Assembly (NCBI GenBank): GCA_019424865.1
Contig: JAHYYS010000033.1
Coordinates: 1-27,585 of the forward strand
Source of the DNA: a bacterium
GTDB taxonomy: Bacteria; Bacillota; Clostridia; Oscillospirales; Oscillospiraceae
DNA: 27,585 bases
Reading direction: 5' to 3'
The notes below the pieces were generated by a model. That model worked only from the letters and a program-made list of their open reading frames with translations. It was not told where the DNA came from and did not search any database. Of this stretch, positions 1 through 8,203 are shown in pieces. The translations under genes were made by a program, and so were the position numbers. How positions within the stretch are numbered: position 1 is the stretch's first letter; the number at the start of each line of letters is the position of its first letter.

Positions 1-349
1 GGGCAAACTTGTTGGAGGAGCCCACCACGAAGCGCTCGAAGGTGTACTCCTCTGTTCCAGGCAGAAAGCTGGACTGCTTCTGCCCCTGATAGCCCTCCAG
101 CTCCCCCTCGGTCAGGACCACCACGTCAAAGTCCGCCGAAAACAGCTCGTGGAGTGCCCGCTGGATGGACGGGGCGTATCGGGAAGCCACAATGTCCCGC
201 TTGAAGCGGGTGGGGCTGTAAATGACAAACCGGGTGTCCTCCAGACAGACGGGAACGATGTCGTCAAACCAGGTGTTGATGCTGGTGGAAGTCATCTCGT
301 TCCCCATCAGCTCCAGTACCTTCGCCCATATTTCGGCGGCAGGATTCAT
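1..349 (-). CDS. dnaA: Chromosomal replication initiator DnaA, N-terminal part (cut by window edge)
   Basis: About 116 N-terminal residues are present; the rest lies beyond position 1. The protein begins MNPAAEIWAKVLELMGNEM, typical of DnaA domain I. It ends in the window with FERFVVGSSNKFA, the conserved stretch that opens the AAA+ domain III of DnaA (family pattern F-x-x-FVVG-x-SN-x-FA). The ATG at 347-349 follows the ribosome site GGAGG at 357-361. DnaA binds the origin and opens the duplex. It is transcribed away from rpmH, the common origin-proximal arrangement, and has its own extended -10 promoter just upstream. The linker between domains I and III looks short (about 20-30 residues), which is normal for clostridial DnaA. 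Confidence 0.93.
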   Translation of the reverse strand, partial: MNPAAEIWAKVLELMGNEMTSTSINTWFDDIVPVCLEDTRFVIYSPTRFKRDIVASRYAPSIQRALHELFSADFDVVVLTEGELEGYQGQKQSSFLPGTEEYTFERFVVGSSNKFA

Positions 350-441
350 TGCACGTCCTCCTTAACCTTTCAAAGCGCCTTCCCCTGTGACAAGAGAAGG
401 CGGCTGCAAAGCGCTTGAAAAGCAAAATTTTCACAACAATC

Positions 442-470
442 ATTATACCAAAGAGGGGGGCTTCCCGCAA
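442..470 (-). promoter_or_regulatory. Putative dnaA promoter (extended -10)
   Basis: On the minus strand a perfect TATAAT (442-447) is preceded by TGG, giving an extended -10 element. The -35 region at 465-470 reads TTGCGG, a weak match 17 bp away. It lies about 95 bp upstream of the dnaA start. Assigned by eye. Confidence 0.55.
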
Positions 471-617
471 GGATTTCGCCGGTATTTCACGGGTTTTTTT
501 ATTTTAAATGTGTGCCGCAGGCCGGCATAAATTGTATGGAATAAAAAATCTCTCCACAAGATATAGAAACCTGGGAAAAAGACGAAAAAAATTCTGGGTT
601 TTCGGGAAAAATTGTGG

Positions 618-647
618 TTGACATCACTTGACGCTGTCGGCTATAAT
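618..647 (+). promoter_or_regulatory. rpmH operon promoter
   Basis: TTGACA at 618-623 and TATAAT at 642-647 are both perfect consensus hexamers, separated by 18 bp. Expected transcription start is near 654, which gives rpmH an untranslated leader of about 160 nt. This is the strongest promoter upstream of rpmH-rnpA-yidD-yidC-khpB. Confidence 0.85.
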
Positions 648-812
648 AGAACACGCGTCCCCAAAGGGAGGGGTTTTTCTGCCCTTTTTCAGAGGGGGAC
701 AGGCCGGCGGAAAGGCCGGCCTGAGAAACAGCAGACCGCAGCTTTCTGAAAAACAGGGAGCTGTTGTTGGGCCGGGAAAGCCGGCTTGAAATCTGATGAG
801 GAGGTGTCCCCT

Positions 813-947
813 ATGCTTCGTACCTATCAGCCCAAGAAGCGTCAGCGCTCCAAGGAGCACGGCTTCCGCAAGCGCATGGCCACCCGCAACGGCCGCAAGG
901 TGCTCGCCCGCCGCCGCGCCAAGGGCCGCGTCCGTCTGACCCACTGA
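813..947 (+). CDS. rpmH: 50S ribosomal protein L34
   Basis: A 44-residue, very basic protein starting MLRTYQPKKRQRSKEHGF and containing KRMATRNGRKVLARRRAKGR, the hallmark of bL34; length matches the family exactly. L34 is a small protein of the large ribosomal subunit. The start is set by AGGAGG at 799-804 ahead of the ATG. It opens the classic rpmH-rnpA-yidD-yidC-khpB cluster and is followed by a 195-bp spacer holding GC-rich hairpins before rnpA. Confidence 0.97.
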   Translation: MLRTYQPKKRQRSKEHGFRKRMATRNGRKVLARRRAKGRVRLTH

Positions 948-1142
948 TGGGGGCAGGCCGGGCCGGCGTTTCCGCTGAAGGAGGGCCGGCCGCCCGCCGA
1001 ACCCGCGCTGCGGACGCGGGAAAATCGGACCTGAAACAAAAGGCGGCAGAAGAGGACACAGCTGCGATACAAGGGGCGTGGGATTGATTCCCCCGCCCCA
1101 CAGCCGTATACAGCAAAAAAAGGCGGCAGGAGGGATTTTTTT

Positions 1143-1499
1143 ATGAAGCATACCGTCTCCCTGAAGCAAAATCACGAGTTCCGCCGGCTGTATGGCAAGG
1201 GAAAAAGCGCTGTGTCCCCCTATTTTGCCGTCTATTGCCGGAGGACCGGGCGGCCGTACAGCCGCCTGGGCATCACCGCGGGAACCAAGCTGGGCAACGC
1301 CGTCAAGCGCAACCGGGTCCGCCGCCGCATTCGGGAGCTTTACCGCACCAATGAGGACCGGCTGTCCCCGGGCTATGACATTGTGGTGGTGGCCCGCACC
1401 CGGGCCGTCTTTGCCCGGTATGCCGAGCTGGAGCGTAGCTTTCTTCAGCTGATGCGCCGCCTGGGCATTGCGGATTCCCAGGGGAGGGACAGGCCTTGA
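1143..1499 (+). CDS. rnpA: Ribonuclease P protein component
   Basis: 118 residues, the usual size for RnpA. The protein binds RNase P RNA and helps it remove 5' leaders from precursor tRNAs. The signature KRNRVRRRIRE lies at residues 55-65, preceded by LGITAGTKLGNAVKRN, the conserved RNR motif region; an aromatic-rich N-terminal half (FRRLYGKG, SPYFAVYCRR) agrees with the family. An AGGAGGG site sits just upstream of the ATG. Its TGA stop overlaps the TTG start of yidD in the tetranucleotide TTGA (1496-1499), indicating translational coupling. Confidence 0.96.
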   Translation: MKHTVSLKQNHEFRRLYGKGKSAVSPYFAVYCRRTGRPYSRLGITAGTKLGNAVKRNRVRRRIRELYRTNEDRLSPGYDIVVVARTRAVFARYAELERSFLQLMRRLGIADSQGRDRP

Positions 1500-1714
1500 A
1501 GTCCCTGTTCCTGGCCCTTATCCGGTTTTACCGCCGCAGCATATCCCCTGTGCGCCCCCCGTGCTGCCGCTTTATTCCCACCTGCTCGGAGTACGCTCTG
1601 GAGGCGGTGGAGAAATACGGCGCATGGAAGGGAGGCTGGCTGGCAGTGCGGCGCATCCTGCGCTGCCACCCCTTTCACCGGCAGAAAACCATTGAGTACG
1701 ACCCCGTACCCTGA
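1496..1714 (+). CDS. yidD: Membrane protein insertion efficiency factor YidD
   Basis: A 72-residue protein with the YidD/Haemolytic-domain signature: IRFYRRSISPVRPPCCRFIPTCSEYALEA is the family core (cysteines in PPCC and PTCSEYA), followed by RCHPF. YidD is a small membrane-associated protein encoded between rnpA and yidC and thought to help membrane-protein insertion. It starts with TTG overlapping the rnpA stop codon, so it is probably translated by coupling. The C-terminus is short, ending shortly after RCHPFHRQKTIEYDPVP. Confidence 0.93.
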   Translation: MKSLFLALIRFYRRSISPVRPPCCRFIPTCSEYALEAVEKYGAWKGGWLAVRRILRCHPFHRQKTIEYDPVP

Positions 1715-1756
1715 TGGCGGCCTGTCCCACAACGACATAAGTGGAGGTATCGTTCC

Positions 1757-3283
1757 GTGGGTATTATCCTACAACCCTTTGCCTGGCTGCTGCTCTTCTT
1801 CTATGATTTTTTCAGCAGCTACGGCATTGCCCTGATTCTGTTTGCCATTGTCATCAAGCTGGTGCTCTTCCCGGTCACCCTGAAGAGCAAAAAGAGCATG
1901 ATCCAGATGAACCTGCTCTCCGGCAAGATGCAGCAGCTGCAAAAGCAGTACGGCAAGGACCGGGAGCGCTATAATCTGGAAGTTCAGAAGCTGTACGCCA
2001 AGGAGAAGGTCAACCCCATGGGCGGCTGCCTGTGGTCCCTGATCCCTGTGATTATCCTGATTGCCCTGTACGGCATCATCCGGGAGCCTCTGACCTATTT
2101 CATGCATCTCACCGCCGACCAGATCGGCCTGCTGGCCGACCAGCTGGACTGGTCCACTGTGGCCGTGGCCAACGGCTGGGTGGCCCAGGGGACCATGGAC
2201 CGGCTGCTGGAGCAGCTGGCCAACGGGGAAATCCAGCATGTATTTCAGAATGGGTCCTATAACCAGCTGTATTTGCTCTCCCTGATTAACGAGGGCAATC
2301 TGGCCTCCCTTCAGGCCGCCCTGGGGGATGCGGGCTCCAACCTGTTCCTGATGGACTTCTCCTTCCTGGGGCTGAACCTGGCCCAGATCCCCAACTGGCA
2401 GTTCTGGGCAGGCGGCATTACGCCCACCTCCGTGGGCATGTTTGTGCTGCCCCTGATTTCAGTCAGCGTGTCCGTTTTGTCCATGAAGGTGTCCTTTGCC
2501 ACCAACAAGATCAACAACCGCCAGCCTCAGAACGACCAGGTGGAGCGCACCAACAGGACCATGATGTGGGTCATGCCGCTGATGTCCTTGTGGATCGGCT
2601 TCACCGTCCCCGCCGGCCTGTCTATCTACTGGATTGCCCAGTATTTGGTGAATATGGCCCAGGAGATTATCTGCTCCCGTCTGCTGCGCAAGGATTATGA
2701 GGCCGCCCGCCTGGCTGCCGAGCAGCGCGAGCGGGAGGAGAAGGAAGAGGAAAAGCGCCGCAAGGAGGAGGCCCGCCTGGAGCGCGCCCGCCGTTTGGAG
2801 GAAGAGAAAAAGAACCGGGGGAAGAAGAAGCCCGGCCAGAAGAAGGACGACGAGCCCGACCACGAGGGCGTCAACAAGGAGGACAGCCGGGAGGGCATCC
2901 GCGCCTATGCCCGCGGCCGGGCCTATATCCCCGGACGCTTTGGCGGCGTGACGCCCTATGTGGATCCCAATGATCTGATGCGGGCCCAGGCGGAAGCCCA
3001 GGCCCAGGCTCAAGCGGCCAAGAGCAGCTCCAAGGGCCGCAAGGGCAAGAAGAAAGATGAGGAAACCGAGGCTCCGCAGCAGCCCGCCCTGACGGAACAG
3101 GCGGATCAGGATACCGCCCCCATTCAGGAGGAGAGCGCAGCGCCTGCCGACACCCAGCCCCAGCTGCCCGACCAGGCTCCCGAGGAGGCCCAGCAGCCTG
3201 CGGAGGAGACTCCGGACGCGGCGGATCAGGCCCCGGAGGAGGAGTCCGGCCATGGGGATGAGGACGAGAAGAAGGAGAGCTGA
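1757..3283 (+). CDS. yidC: Membrane protein insertase YidC/Oxa1 with long charged C-terminal tail
   Basis: 508 residues. The insertase core (about residues 1-310) has a hydrophobic segment at 22-40, the FAIVIKLVLFPVTLKSKKSM groove helix (Lys34 where many homologues have Arg), a cytoplasmic hairpin (45-88), NPMGGCLWSLIPVIILIALYGIIR (86-109), and distal membrane segments at 224-245 and 269-302 containing the family motif PAGLSIYWI. It inserts proteins into the cytoplasmic membrane with or without Sec. The start is GTG, chosen because GGAGGT (1742-1747) lies 9 nt upstream. There is a large loop at 115-220. Residues 311-508 are an extended coiled-coil and then Glu/Gln/Pro/Ala-rich tail, longer than in B. 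subtilis SpoIIIJ. Followed after 6 nt by khpB. Confidence 0.95.
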   Translation: MGIILQPFAWLLLFFYDFFSSYGIALILFAIVIKLVLFPVTLKSKKSMIQMNLLSGKMQQLQKQYGKDRERYNLEVQKLYAKEKVNPMGGCLWSLIPVIILIALYGIIREPLTYFMHLTADQIGLLADQLDWSTVAVANGWVAQGTMDRLLEQLANGEIQHVFQNGSYNQLYLLSLINEGNLASLQAALGDAGSNLFLMDFSFLGLNLAQIPNWQFWAGGITPTSVGMFVLPLISVSVSVLSMKVSFATNKINNRQPQNDQVERTNRTMMWVMPLMSLWIGFTVPAGLSIYWIAQYLVNMAQEIICSRLLRKDYEAARLAAEQREREEKEEEKRRKEEARLERARRLEEEKKNRGKKKPGQKKDDEPDHEGVNKEDSREGIRAYARGRAYIPGRFGGVTPYVDPNDLMRAQAEAQAQAQAAKSSSKGRKGKKKDEETEAPQQPALTEQADQDTAPIQEESAAPADTQPQLPDQAPEEAQQPAEETPDAADQAPEEESGHGDEDEKKES

Positions 3284-3289
3284 GAAAGC

Positions 3290-4315
3290 ATGTTGAAATG
3301 GATTGAGACCACCGGACGCACTGAGGAGGACGCCATTTCCGCGGCTCTGTTCCAGCTGGGTCTGGATCGGGATGATGTGAGCATCGAGGTCATCGAGCGG
3401 GCCAAGGCCGGATTTCTGGGCTTTGGAAGCAACCCCGCCAAGGTGCGCGTGAGCTATGAAGAGGAAAACGGCGTGCCCAAGCCCCTGCAGGACCTGATAA
3501 AGGAAGAGGTGTTCTCCGTCGTCCGGGAGGAGAAGCAGCCCGCCCCCGCCCGTGGAGAGAAAAAGGAGAAGCAGCCTGAGGCCCCCAAGGCGGCCCCCGC
3601 CCCGGTGAAGCAGGCGGAGGAGCCCGCCGCCCCGGCGGCCCCCGCCCAGCCGGTGGAGGAGGAGACCATTCTGGCGGCCAAGCCGGGCTGGCAGCCCCCC
3701 CGGGCCAAGGGGGAGCCCCGGCCCCAGCAGCACACCCGCCGCGGCGAGCGGCAGGGGAAGCGGCAGGAAAAGGCCGCGGAGAGCCAGCTGCAGGAGGGGG
3801 ACGAGGTGGTCATCGGCACAGTGCCGGAAAACCTGACCCCCGCCGGCGCCGGCGATGAGAAGGCGGCGCGCATCACGGAGTTTCTCACCGGCCTGATGGA
3901 GCATCTCCAGGTGCAGGCCGTGCCCGAGGTCTATACCACGGCGGAGGGCGGCTATAAGGTGGTGCTCCAGGGACAGAATCTGGGGGCCATCATCGGCCGC
4001 CGGGGCGAGACGCTGGACGCCATCCAGCAGCTGACCAGCTACTGTGTCAACCGGGGCCAGTCCAAGCGGGTGCGCATCCATGTGGACGCCGAGGGCTACC
4101 GCTCCAAGCGGGAGGAGTCCCTTCAGCGCCTGGCCGTCAAGGTGGCGGGCAAGGTGGTCAAGTACCGCAAGAACATGACCCTGGAGCCCATGAACGCCTA
4201 TGAGCGCCATGTCATCCACACCGCTTTGCAGGACTATCCCAATGTGACCACCTATTCGGTGGGGGTTGAGCCCAACCGCCGCACCGTGGTGGCCTATGCG
4301 CCGGGACAGAAATAA
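3290..4315 (+). CDS. khpB: RNA-binding protein KhpB/Jag (Jag-N, KH, R3H)
   Basis: 341 residues. An N-terminal Jag_N domain (1-56, MLKWIETTGRTEEDAISAAL through KAGFLGFGS), a disordered Ala/Pro/Glu-rich linker (60-190), a KH domain (about 195-270) with the RNA-binding GRRG loop at 236-239, and an R3H domain (about 275-338) with R306-x-x-I-H310. KhpB works with KhpA in a post-transcriptional RNA-binding complex linked to cell elongation and division. Its ribosome site lies inside the end of yidC, so the two genes are probably co-translated. In most Firmicutes mnmE and mnmG come next; here they do not. Confidence 0.95.
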   Translation: MLKWIETTGRTEEDAISAALFQLGLDRDDVSIEVIERAKAGFLGFGSNPAKVRVSYEEENGVPKPLQDLIKEEVFSVVREEKQPAPARGEKKEKQPEAPKAAPAPVKQAEEPAAPAAPAQPVEEETILAAKPGWQPPRAKGEPRPQQHTRRGERQGKRQEKAAESQLQEGDEVVIGTVPENLTPAGAGDEKAARITEFLTGLMEHLQVQAVPEVYTTAEGGYKVVLQGQNLGAIIGRRGETLDAIQQLTSYCVNRGQSKRVRIHVDAEGYRSKREESLQRLAVKVAGKVVKYRKNMTLEPMNAYERHVIHTALQDYPNVTTYSVGVEPNRRTVVAYAPGQK

Positions 4316-4462
4316 GCCCGGAAGCCGTCTATGATGTTGCAGCACCTGTTTATGGGGAGGGCTGCGGCGCGCCATGCAGCGAACCGCCGCCCCTTCCCGT
4401 GGCAGGTGCTTTTCTTGTTTGGACGGGAGAAGAGAAAACGCACACGCCGCAGAATCAATTGG

Positions 4463-5791
4463 ATGGAAAGGAGCAGATGGACCTTGCCGACCCCACTTTA
4501 TGACACCCTGCGGGCCTACGCCGCCCAGGCGCCCGCGCGCTTCCACATGCCGGGGCACAAGGGGAAGTTTCTTCCCGCCCCCGAGCTGAATGCACTGGCC
4601 CCTCTGGACGTCACCGAGGTGCCCGGAACCGGAAATCTGTACGAGGCGGGGGAGCCCTTCGACTCTGCCCAGGCCCTGTGGGCCAAAGCCGCGGGCTTTG
4701 ACTTCTGCCAGTTTCTCACCGGGGGGTCCACCATGGGCATCCACACCGGGCTGACCCTGCTGTGCCGGCCGGGGGACCGGGTGCTGGTGGACCGGGGCTG
4801 CCACCGGGCGGTGTTCAATGCCCTGGCCCTGCTGGACCTGGACCCCGTCTTTCTGGAGCGGCCCTGGCTGGCGGAGCACAGCCTGACGGGGCCTTTTTCC
4901 GCCGCTCAGGTGGAGCAGGCCCTGGACCGCTGCCCGGATATCAAAACAATTTGTATTACTTCCCCCACATATGCCGGGCTGTTGTCTGATATTCCCGCCA
5001 TTGCCCGGGCTGTCCACGCCCGGGGCGGGCGGCTGTTTGTGGACGGCGCCCACGGCGCCCACCTGCCCTTCCTGAATGTCCCCCACTTTGCGGGGGCGGA
5101 CTGCGTGGTGATGTCCGCCCACAAGACCCTGCCCGCCATGGGGCAGTCGGCCCTGCTGTTCACCCGGGGCATCGACCCGGAGCTGGTGCGCCGGACGGCC
5201 TCCATTTATGGCAGCTCCAGCCCCTCCTACCCCATGATGGCCGGCCTGGATCTGGCCCGGCAGTGGCTGGAGGACCACCGGGCGGCCTATGAAAATACGG
5301 CGGAACAGGTGCGCCTGCTCCGGGGCCGGTTCCCCAGCCTGGGGGACGGGCTGCCCCTGGACCCCTGCCGCCTGACCGTCTCCGCCCGGGACGGCCGGGC
5401 CCTGGCCCGGGGGCTGGAGGCCAGGGGCGTCTTTCCGGAGATGGAGGACGGGGGCCATGTGGTCTTCATCTGCACCGCCCAGGACGGGCCGGAGGACTTT
5501 GACCGCCTGGCCCGGGGGCTGGAGGAGCTGTCCCACCTGCTGGGCCCCTGCCCGCCGGTGCCCCCGCCCCCCATGCCCCAGCGGGTTTTGTCCCCCCGGC
5601 AGGCCCTGTTTGCCCCCCGGGAGGAGGTGCCCCTGGAGGCCTGTGAGGGCCGGACGGCCGCCTGTCAGCTGGCCCCCTATCCCCCCGGCGTGCCGGTGGT
5701 GGCCCCCGGGGAGCGGATTACAAAAAAAGAGCTTTCTTATTTCCGGAAAATAGGCTATAATAAGCAGGAAGTGTCGGTGACGGCGGAATAG
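4463..5791 (+). CDS. Orn/Lys/Arg decarboxylase-family PLP enzyme (YaaO/SpeA-like)
   Basis: About 442 residues from the ATG at 4463. Fold type I PLP enzyme: RFHMPGHKGK at 27-35, the cofactor region LTGGSTMGIH (85-94), DGAHGAH at 194-200 and the Schiff-base lysine in SAHKTLPA (Lys221). The family decarboxylates arginine, lysine or ornithine, giving polyamine precursors; the substrate cannot be read from sequence. It lacks the N-terminal receiver-like domain of enterobacterial enzymes, as in B. subtilis YaaO/SpeA types. The reading frame is open to 4331, but homology begins at TPLYDTLRAYA; a TTG at 4484 with AGGAG 10 nt upstream is an alternative start. Followed by holB, matching the YaaO-HolB neighbourhood known from Bacillus. 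Confidence 0.88.
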   Translation: MERSRWTLPTPLYDTLRAYAAQAPARFHMPGHKGKFLPAPELNALAPLDVTEVPGTGNLYEAGEPFDSAQALWAKAAGFDFCQFLTGGSTMGIHTGLTLLCRPGDRVLVDRGCHRAVFNALALLDLDPVFLERPWLAEHSLTGPFSAAQVEQALDRCPDIKTICITSPTYAGLLSDIPAIARAVHARGGRLFVDGAHGAHLPFLNVPHFAGADCVVMSAHKTLPAMGQSALLFTRGIDPELVRRTASIYGSSSPSYPMMAGLDLARQWLEDHRAAYENTAEQVRLLRGRFPSLGDGLPLDPCRLTVSARDGRALARGLEARGVFPEMEDGGHVVFICTAQDGPEDFDRLARGLEELSHLLGPCPPVPPPPMPQRVLSPRQALFAPREEVPLEACEGRTAACQLAPYPPGVPVVAPGERITKKELSYFRKIGYNKQEVSVTAE

Positions 5792-5881
5792 GCCCGGGAA
5801 AGGCGCCTTTTGTTCTCCAAAAGGCCCGGAGGGCTGCGTGCCGGACCGTTCGGCTGTACTTTTTGGAAACGAGGAAGATCC

Positions 5882-6817
5882 ATGGAATTGTCGGCCCTGG
5901 CGGGCAACCCCCGCATCAAAGATCAGCTCTTTCGGCAGGAGGGAGACCGGGGGCTGTCCCACGCCTATCTGATCTCCGGCCCGTCCGGCTCCGGGCGGCA
6001 TACGCTGGCCCGGCTGCTGTGCGCGGCCCTGGTCTGTACGGCGCCGCCCACAAAGCGGCCCTGCGGGCAGTGTCTGGCCTGCAGGAAGGTGTCCGAGGGG
6101 GTCCACCCCGATGTGTCCGTTGTGGCCGGCCCCGGCCCGGGCAAGCCCATTTCGGTGGATCAGGTGCGCGCCCTGCGCACGGACGCCTATATCCGCCCCA
6201 ACGAGGGGGAGCGGAAGGTCTATGTGCTGGAGGGGGCGGATCAGATGAACGCCTCCGCCCAGAACGCCATGCTCAAGCTGCTGGAGGAGGGGCCGGCCTA
6301 TGCCGCCTTCCTTCTGCTGGCCGACAACTCCGGCGGCGTGCTGGAGACGGTGCGCTCCCGGTGCGAGGGGCTCTCCCTGGCCCCGGTGCCCCTGGGGGAG
6401 TGCCAGAGCTGGCTGGCCGCCCGCTTTCCGGACAAGGGGCCGGAGGAGATCCGCCAGGCGGCTTTGGACTGTCAGGGCATTTTGGGCCGGGCGGTGCGCC
6501 GCCTGGAGGACGGCGGGGACCAGGAGAGCGCCCAAAAGGTGCAAAGGCTGGCCCGGGCACTGGACCAGGGGGACGAGGCCAGTCTGCTGGAGCAGGCCCT
6601 GTTTCTGGAGAAGCTCAGCCGGGAGGAGCTGCTTCCCGCCCTGGACGCTCTGGAGGAGGAGCTGGGCCGCCGGCTGCTGACCGCCGGAGACCGGGGGCGG
6701 CTGTGCCGGGCGGCCGGACTGGTGCGCCGCCTGCGGGATGCCGCGCTGCTCAACGTAAACCCCGGACAGCTGGCCGGATGGCTGTGCGCGGGAATGTTTG
6801 GGAAGGATCAGGAGTGA
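5882..6817 (+). CDS. holB: DNA polymerase III delta-prime subunit
   Basis: 311 residues from the ATG at 5882, which is preceded by GAGGAAG. AAA+ clamp-loader fold: HAYLISGPSGSGRHTLA (27-43) is the P-loop region with Arg in place of the nucleotide-binding Lys, as is usual for non-hydrolysing delta-prime; a zinc-binding Cys set (C52, C61, C64, C67) follows. KVYVLEGADQMNASAQNAMLKLLEEGP (112-138) is the Walker B region, and VRSRCEGL (157-164) carries the SRC motif that supplies the arginine finger. The subunit is part of the complex loading the beta clamp. The open frame extends upstream to 5810, but the family match begins at MELSALAGN. Confidence 0.92.
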   Translation: MELSALAGNPRIKDQLFRQEGDRGLSHAYLISGPSGSGRHTLARLLCAALVCTAPPTKRPCGQCLACRKVSEGVHPDVSVVAGPGPGKPISVDQVRALRTDAYIRPNEGERKVYVLEGADQMNASAQNAMLKLLEEGPAYAAFLLLADNSGGVLETVRSRCEGLSLAPVPLGECQSWLAARFPDKGPEEIRQAALDCQGILGRAVRRLEDGGDQESAQKVQRLARALDQGDEASLLEQALFLEKLSREELLPALDALEEELGRRLLTAGDRGRLCRAAGLVRRLRDAALLNVNPGQLAGWLCAGMFGKDQE

Positions 6818-6874
6818 GCAATCTCCCGGCGGGAGGGCCCTGTTCCGGCTCCTGATTGAAACAGAGGAGAACGT

Positions 6875-8092
6875 ATGGTAGAAATTATCAGTGTCCGCTT
6901 TAAAAGCGGCGGAAAGCAATATTATTTCAACCCCAACGGCCTGCAGTTCGCCCCCGGGGACGGCGTCATAGTCGAGACCTCCCGGGGCACGGAGTACGCC
7001 CAGTGCACCCAGGGAAACACCCTGGTGGACGAGACCCAGCTGCTGGCCCCCCTGCGCCCGGTGGTCCGGGTGGCCACCCCCGAGGACCGGGAGACGGTGG
7101 AAAAAAACCGGGAGAGGGAGGAGCGGGCCTTTCAGATCTGTCAGGAGAAGATCGCCCAGCACGGCCTGGATATGAAGCTGGTGCGGGCGGAGTACAGCTT
7201 TGACGGGAACAAGGTTTTGTTCTTCTTCACCTCGGAGGGGCGGGTGGACTTCCGCGCCCTGGTGAAGGATCTGGCCTCCACCATCCACGCCCGCATTGAG
7301 CTGCGGCAGATCGGCGTCCGGGACGAGGCCAAGATGCTGGGCGGCCTGGGCATCTGCGGGCGGCCCTTCTGCTGCTCCCAGTTCCTGGATGAGTTTCAGC
7401 CCGTGTCCATTAAAATGGCCAAGACCCAGAATCTGTCTTTGAACCCCACCAAGATCTCCGGCACCTGCGGGCGGCTGATGTGCTGTCTGAAGTATGAGCA
7501 GGAGGCCTATGAGGATCTGGTGAAGCACGCCCCCAAGCAGGAGTCCTTTGTGGAGACCCCCGACGGGGCGGGTACGGTGTCCAGCGTGAATCTGCTGCGC
7601 CAGACGGTGCAGGTGCGGCTGGACAGCGCGCCGGAGACCCCCAAATGCTATCACAACTGTGAAATCTGCGTCATCCGCAACGGCAAGGGCAAGCGGCCCG
7701 AGGGCTATGTGGAGCCCCCGCTGGAGGAGCTGGCCAAGCTGCGCCGCCCCACGGAGGAGGAGCCCGTGTCCCACGCCCAGGAGGGAACTTTGGCCGCCGC
7801 GCTGGAGGCCGTGCTGACCCGGAGCGGAGAGGAGGGGGAGTGGACCTCCGCCGCCCCTGAGAAGGAGGAGGGACAGCGGAGCGGCCGGCGCCGCCGCCGC
7901 CGTTCCAGAGGAGACAGCTCCGCCCAGTCCGCCCCGCAGCACGGACAGGGGGAGGAGAACCGAGGCAGGCCGGCCGCTGCCGGCCCGGCTCCCCAGCAGC
8001 AGAGTCAGGGGGGCGGGGAGAAAAAGCCGGCCCGGCGCAGAAGGCGCAGGCCCAGAGGGGGCGGAAAGCCCTCCTCCCAGGGGCAGGAATAA
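6875..8092 (+). CDS. ricT: PSP1-domain protein, RicT/YaaT-like, with arginine-rich tail
   Basis: 405 residues. Residues 1-230 match the PSP1/RicT family: SGGKQYYFNP, a charged helical region (72-95), IELRQIGVRDEAKMLGGLGICGRPFCCSQFL and CGRLMCCLKYEQEAYE, with cysteines at 161, 166, 167, 198, 203 and 204. In B. subtilis RicT forms the Y-complex with RicA and RicF, carries iron-sulfur clusters and acts in RNase Y-dependent mRNA processing, sporulation and competence. Located directly after holB, as yaaT is in Bacillus. The C-terminal 100 residues are unlike RicT: low complexity with RRRRRR runs near residues 338-343 and 388-394, suggesting nucleic-acid contact. AGAGGAG precedes the ATG. Confidence 0.88.
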   Translation: MVEIISVRFKSGGKQYYFNPNGLQFAPGDGVIVETSRGTEYAQCTQGNTLVDETQLLAPLRPVVRVATPEDRETVEKNREREERAFQICQEKIAQHGLDMKLVRAEYSFDGNKVLFFFTSEGRVDFRALVKDLASTIHARIELRQIGVRDEAKMLGGLGICGRPFCCSQFLDEFQPVSIKMAKTQNLSLNPTKISGTCGRLMCCLKYEQEAYEDLVKHAPKQESFVETPDGAGTVSSVNLLRQTVQVRLDSAPETPKCYHNCEICVIRNGKGKRPEGYVEPPLEELAKLRRPTEEEPVSHAQEGTLAAALEAVLTRSGEEGEWTSAAPEKEEGQRSGRRRRRRSRGDSSAQSAPQHGQGEENRGRPAAAGPAPQQQSQGGGEKKPARRRRRRPRGGGKPSSQGQE

Positions 8093-8101
8093 GGTTGTTC
8101 A

Positions 8102-8133
8102 GGCCCCGGTGCGCATTTGGTGCGTCCGGGGCC
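8102..8133 (+). terminator. Strong hairpin after ricT, possible terminator
   Basis: GGCCCCGG (8102-8109) pairs with CCGGGGCC (8126-8133), with an inner CGCA/TGCG pairing and loop TTTGG. A weak T-containing tail (ATATTTGA) follows, so termination is plausible but not certain. Confidence 0.45.
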
Positions 8134-8203
8134 CGACATATTTGACGGGGAGTACGGGCGGTGTTCACCGGTGCGGCCCAAAACAAGGATGGGGGGAAGA
8201 AAT

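Larger units (their letters stand above)
350..812. other. dnaA-rpmH intergenic region, possible part of the origin
   Basis: This 463-bp gap contains the two divergent promoters. Its middle (roughly 480-615) is the most AT-rich stretch of this part of the window. Only two degenerate 9-mers resemble a DnaA box (7 of 9 matches), near 551-559 (CTCTCCACA) and 613-622 (TGTGGTTGA on the plus strand), so the sequence does not prove origin function here. The dnaA-dnaN side lies outside the window. The right part (655-800) is GC-rich, has several hairpins, and is the long rpmH leader. Confidence 0.4.

Noticed and set aside
350..620. A cluster of DnaA boxes proving oriC
   Set aside because: Only two 7-of-9 matches to TTATCCACA were found, no more than chance would give. 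The origin may lie on the unseen dnaA-dnaN side.
2459..7942. A 1827-residue open frame on the minus strand
   Set aside because: It runs antisense across yidC, khpB, the decarboxylase, holB and ricT, all with clear family motifs. It is a GC-bias shadow, Leu/Gly/Gln-rich without any recognisable domain.
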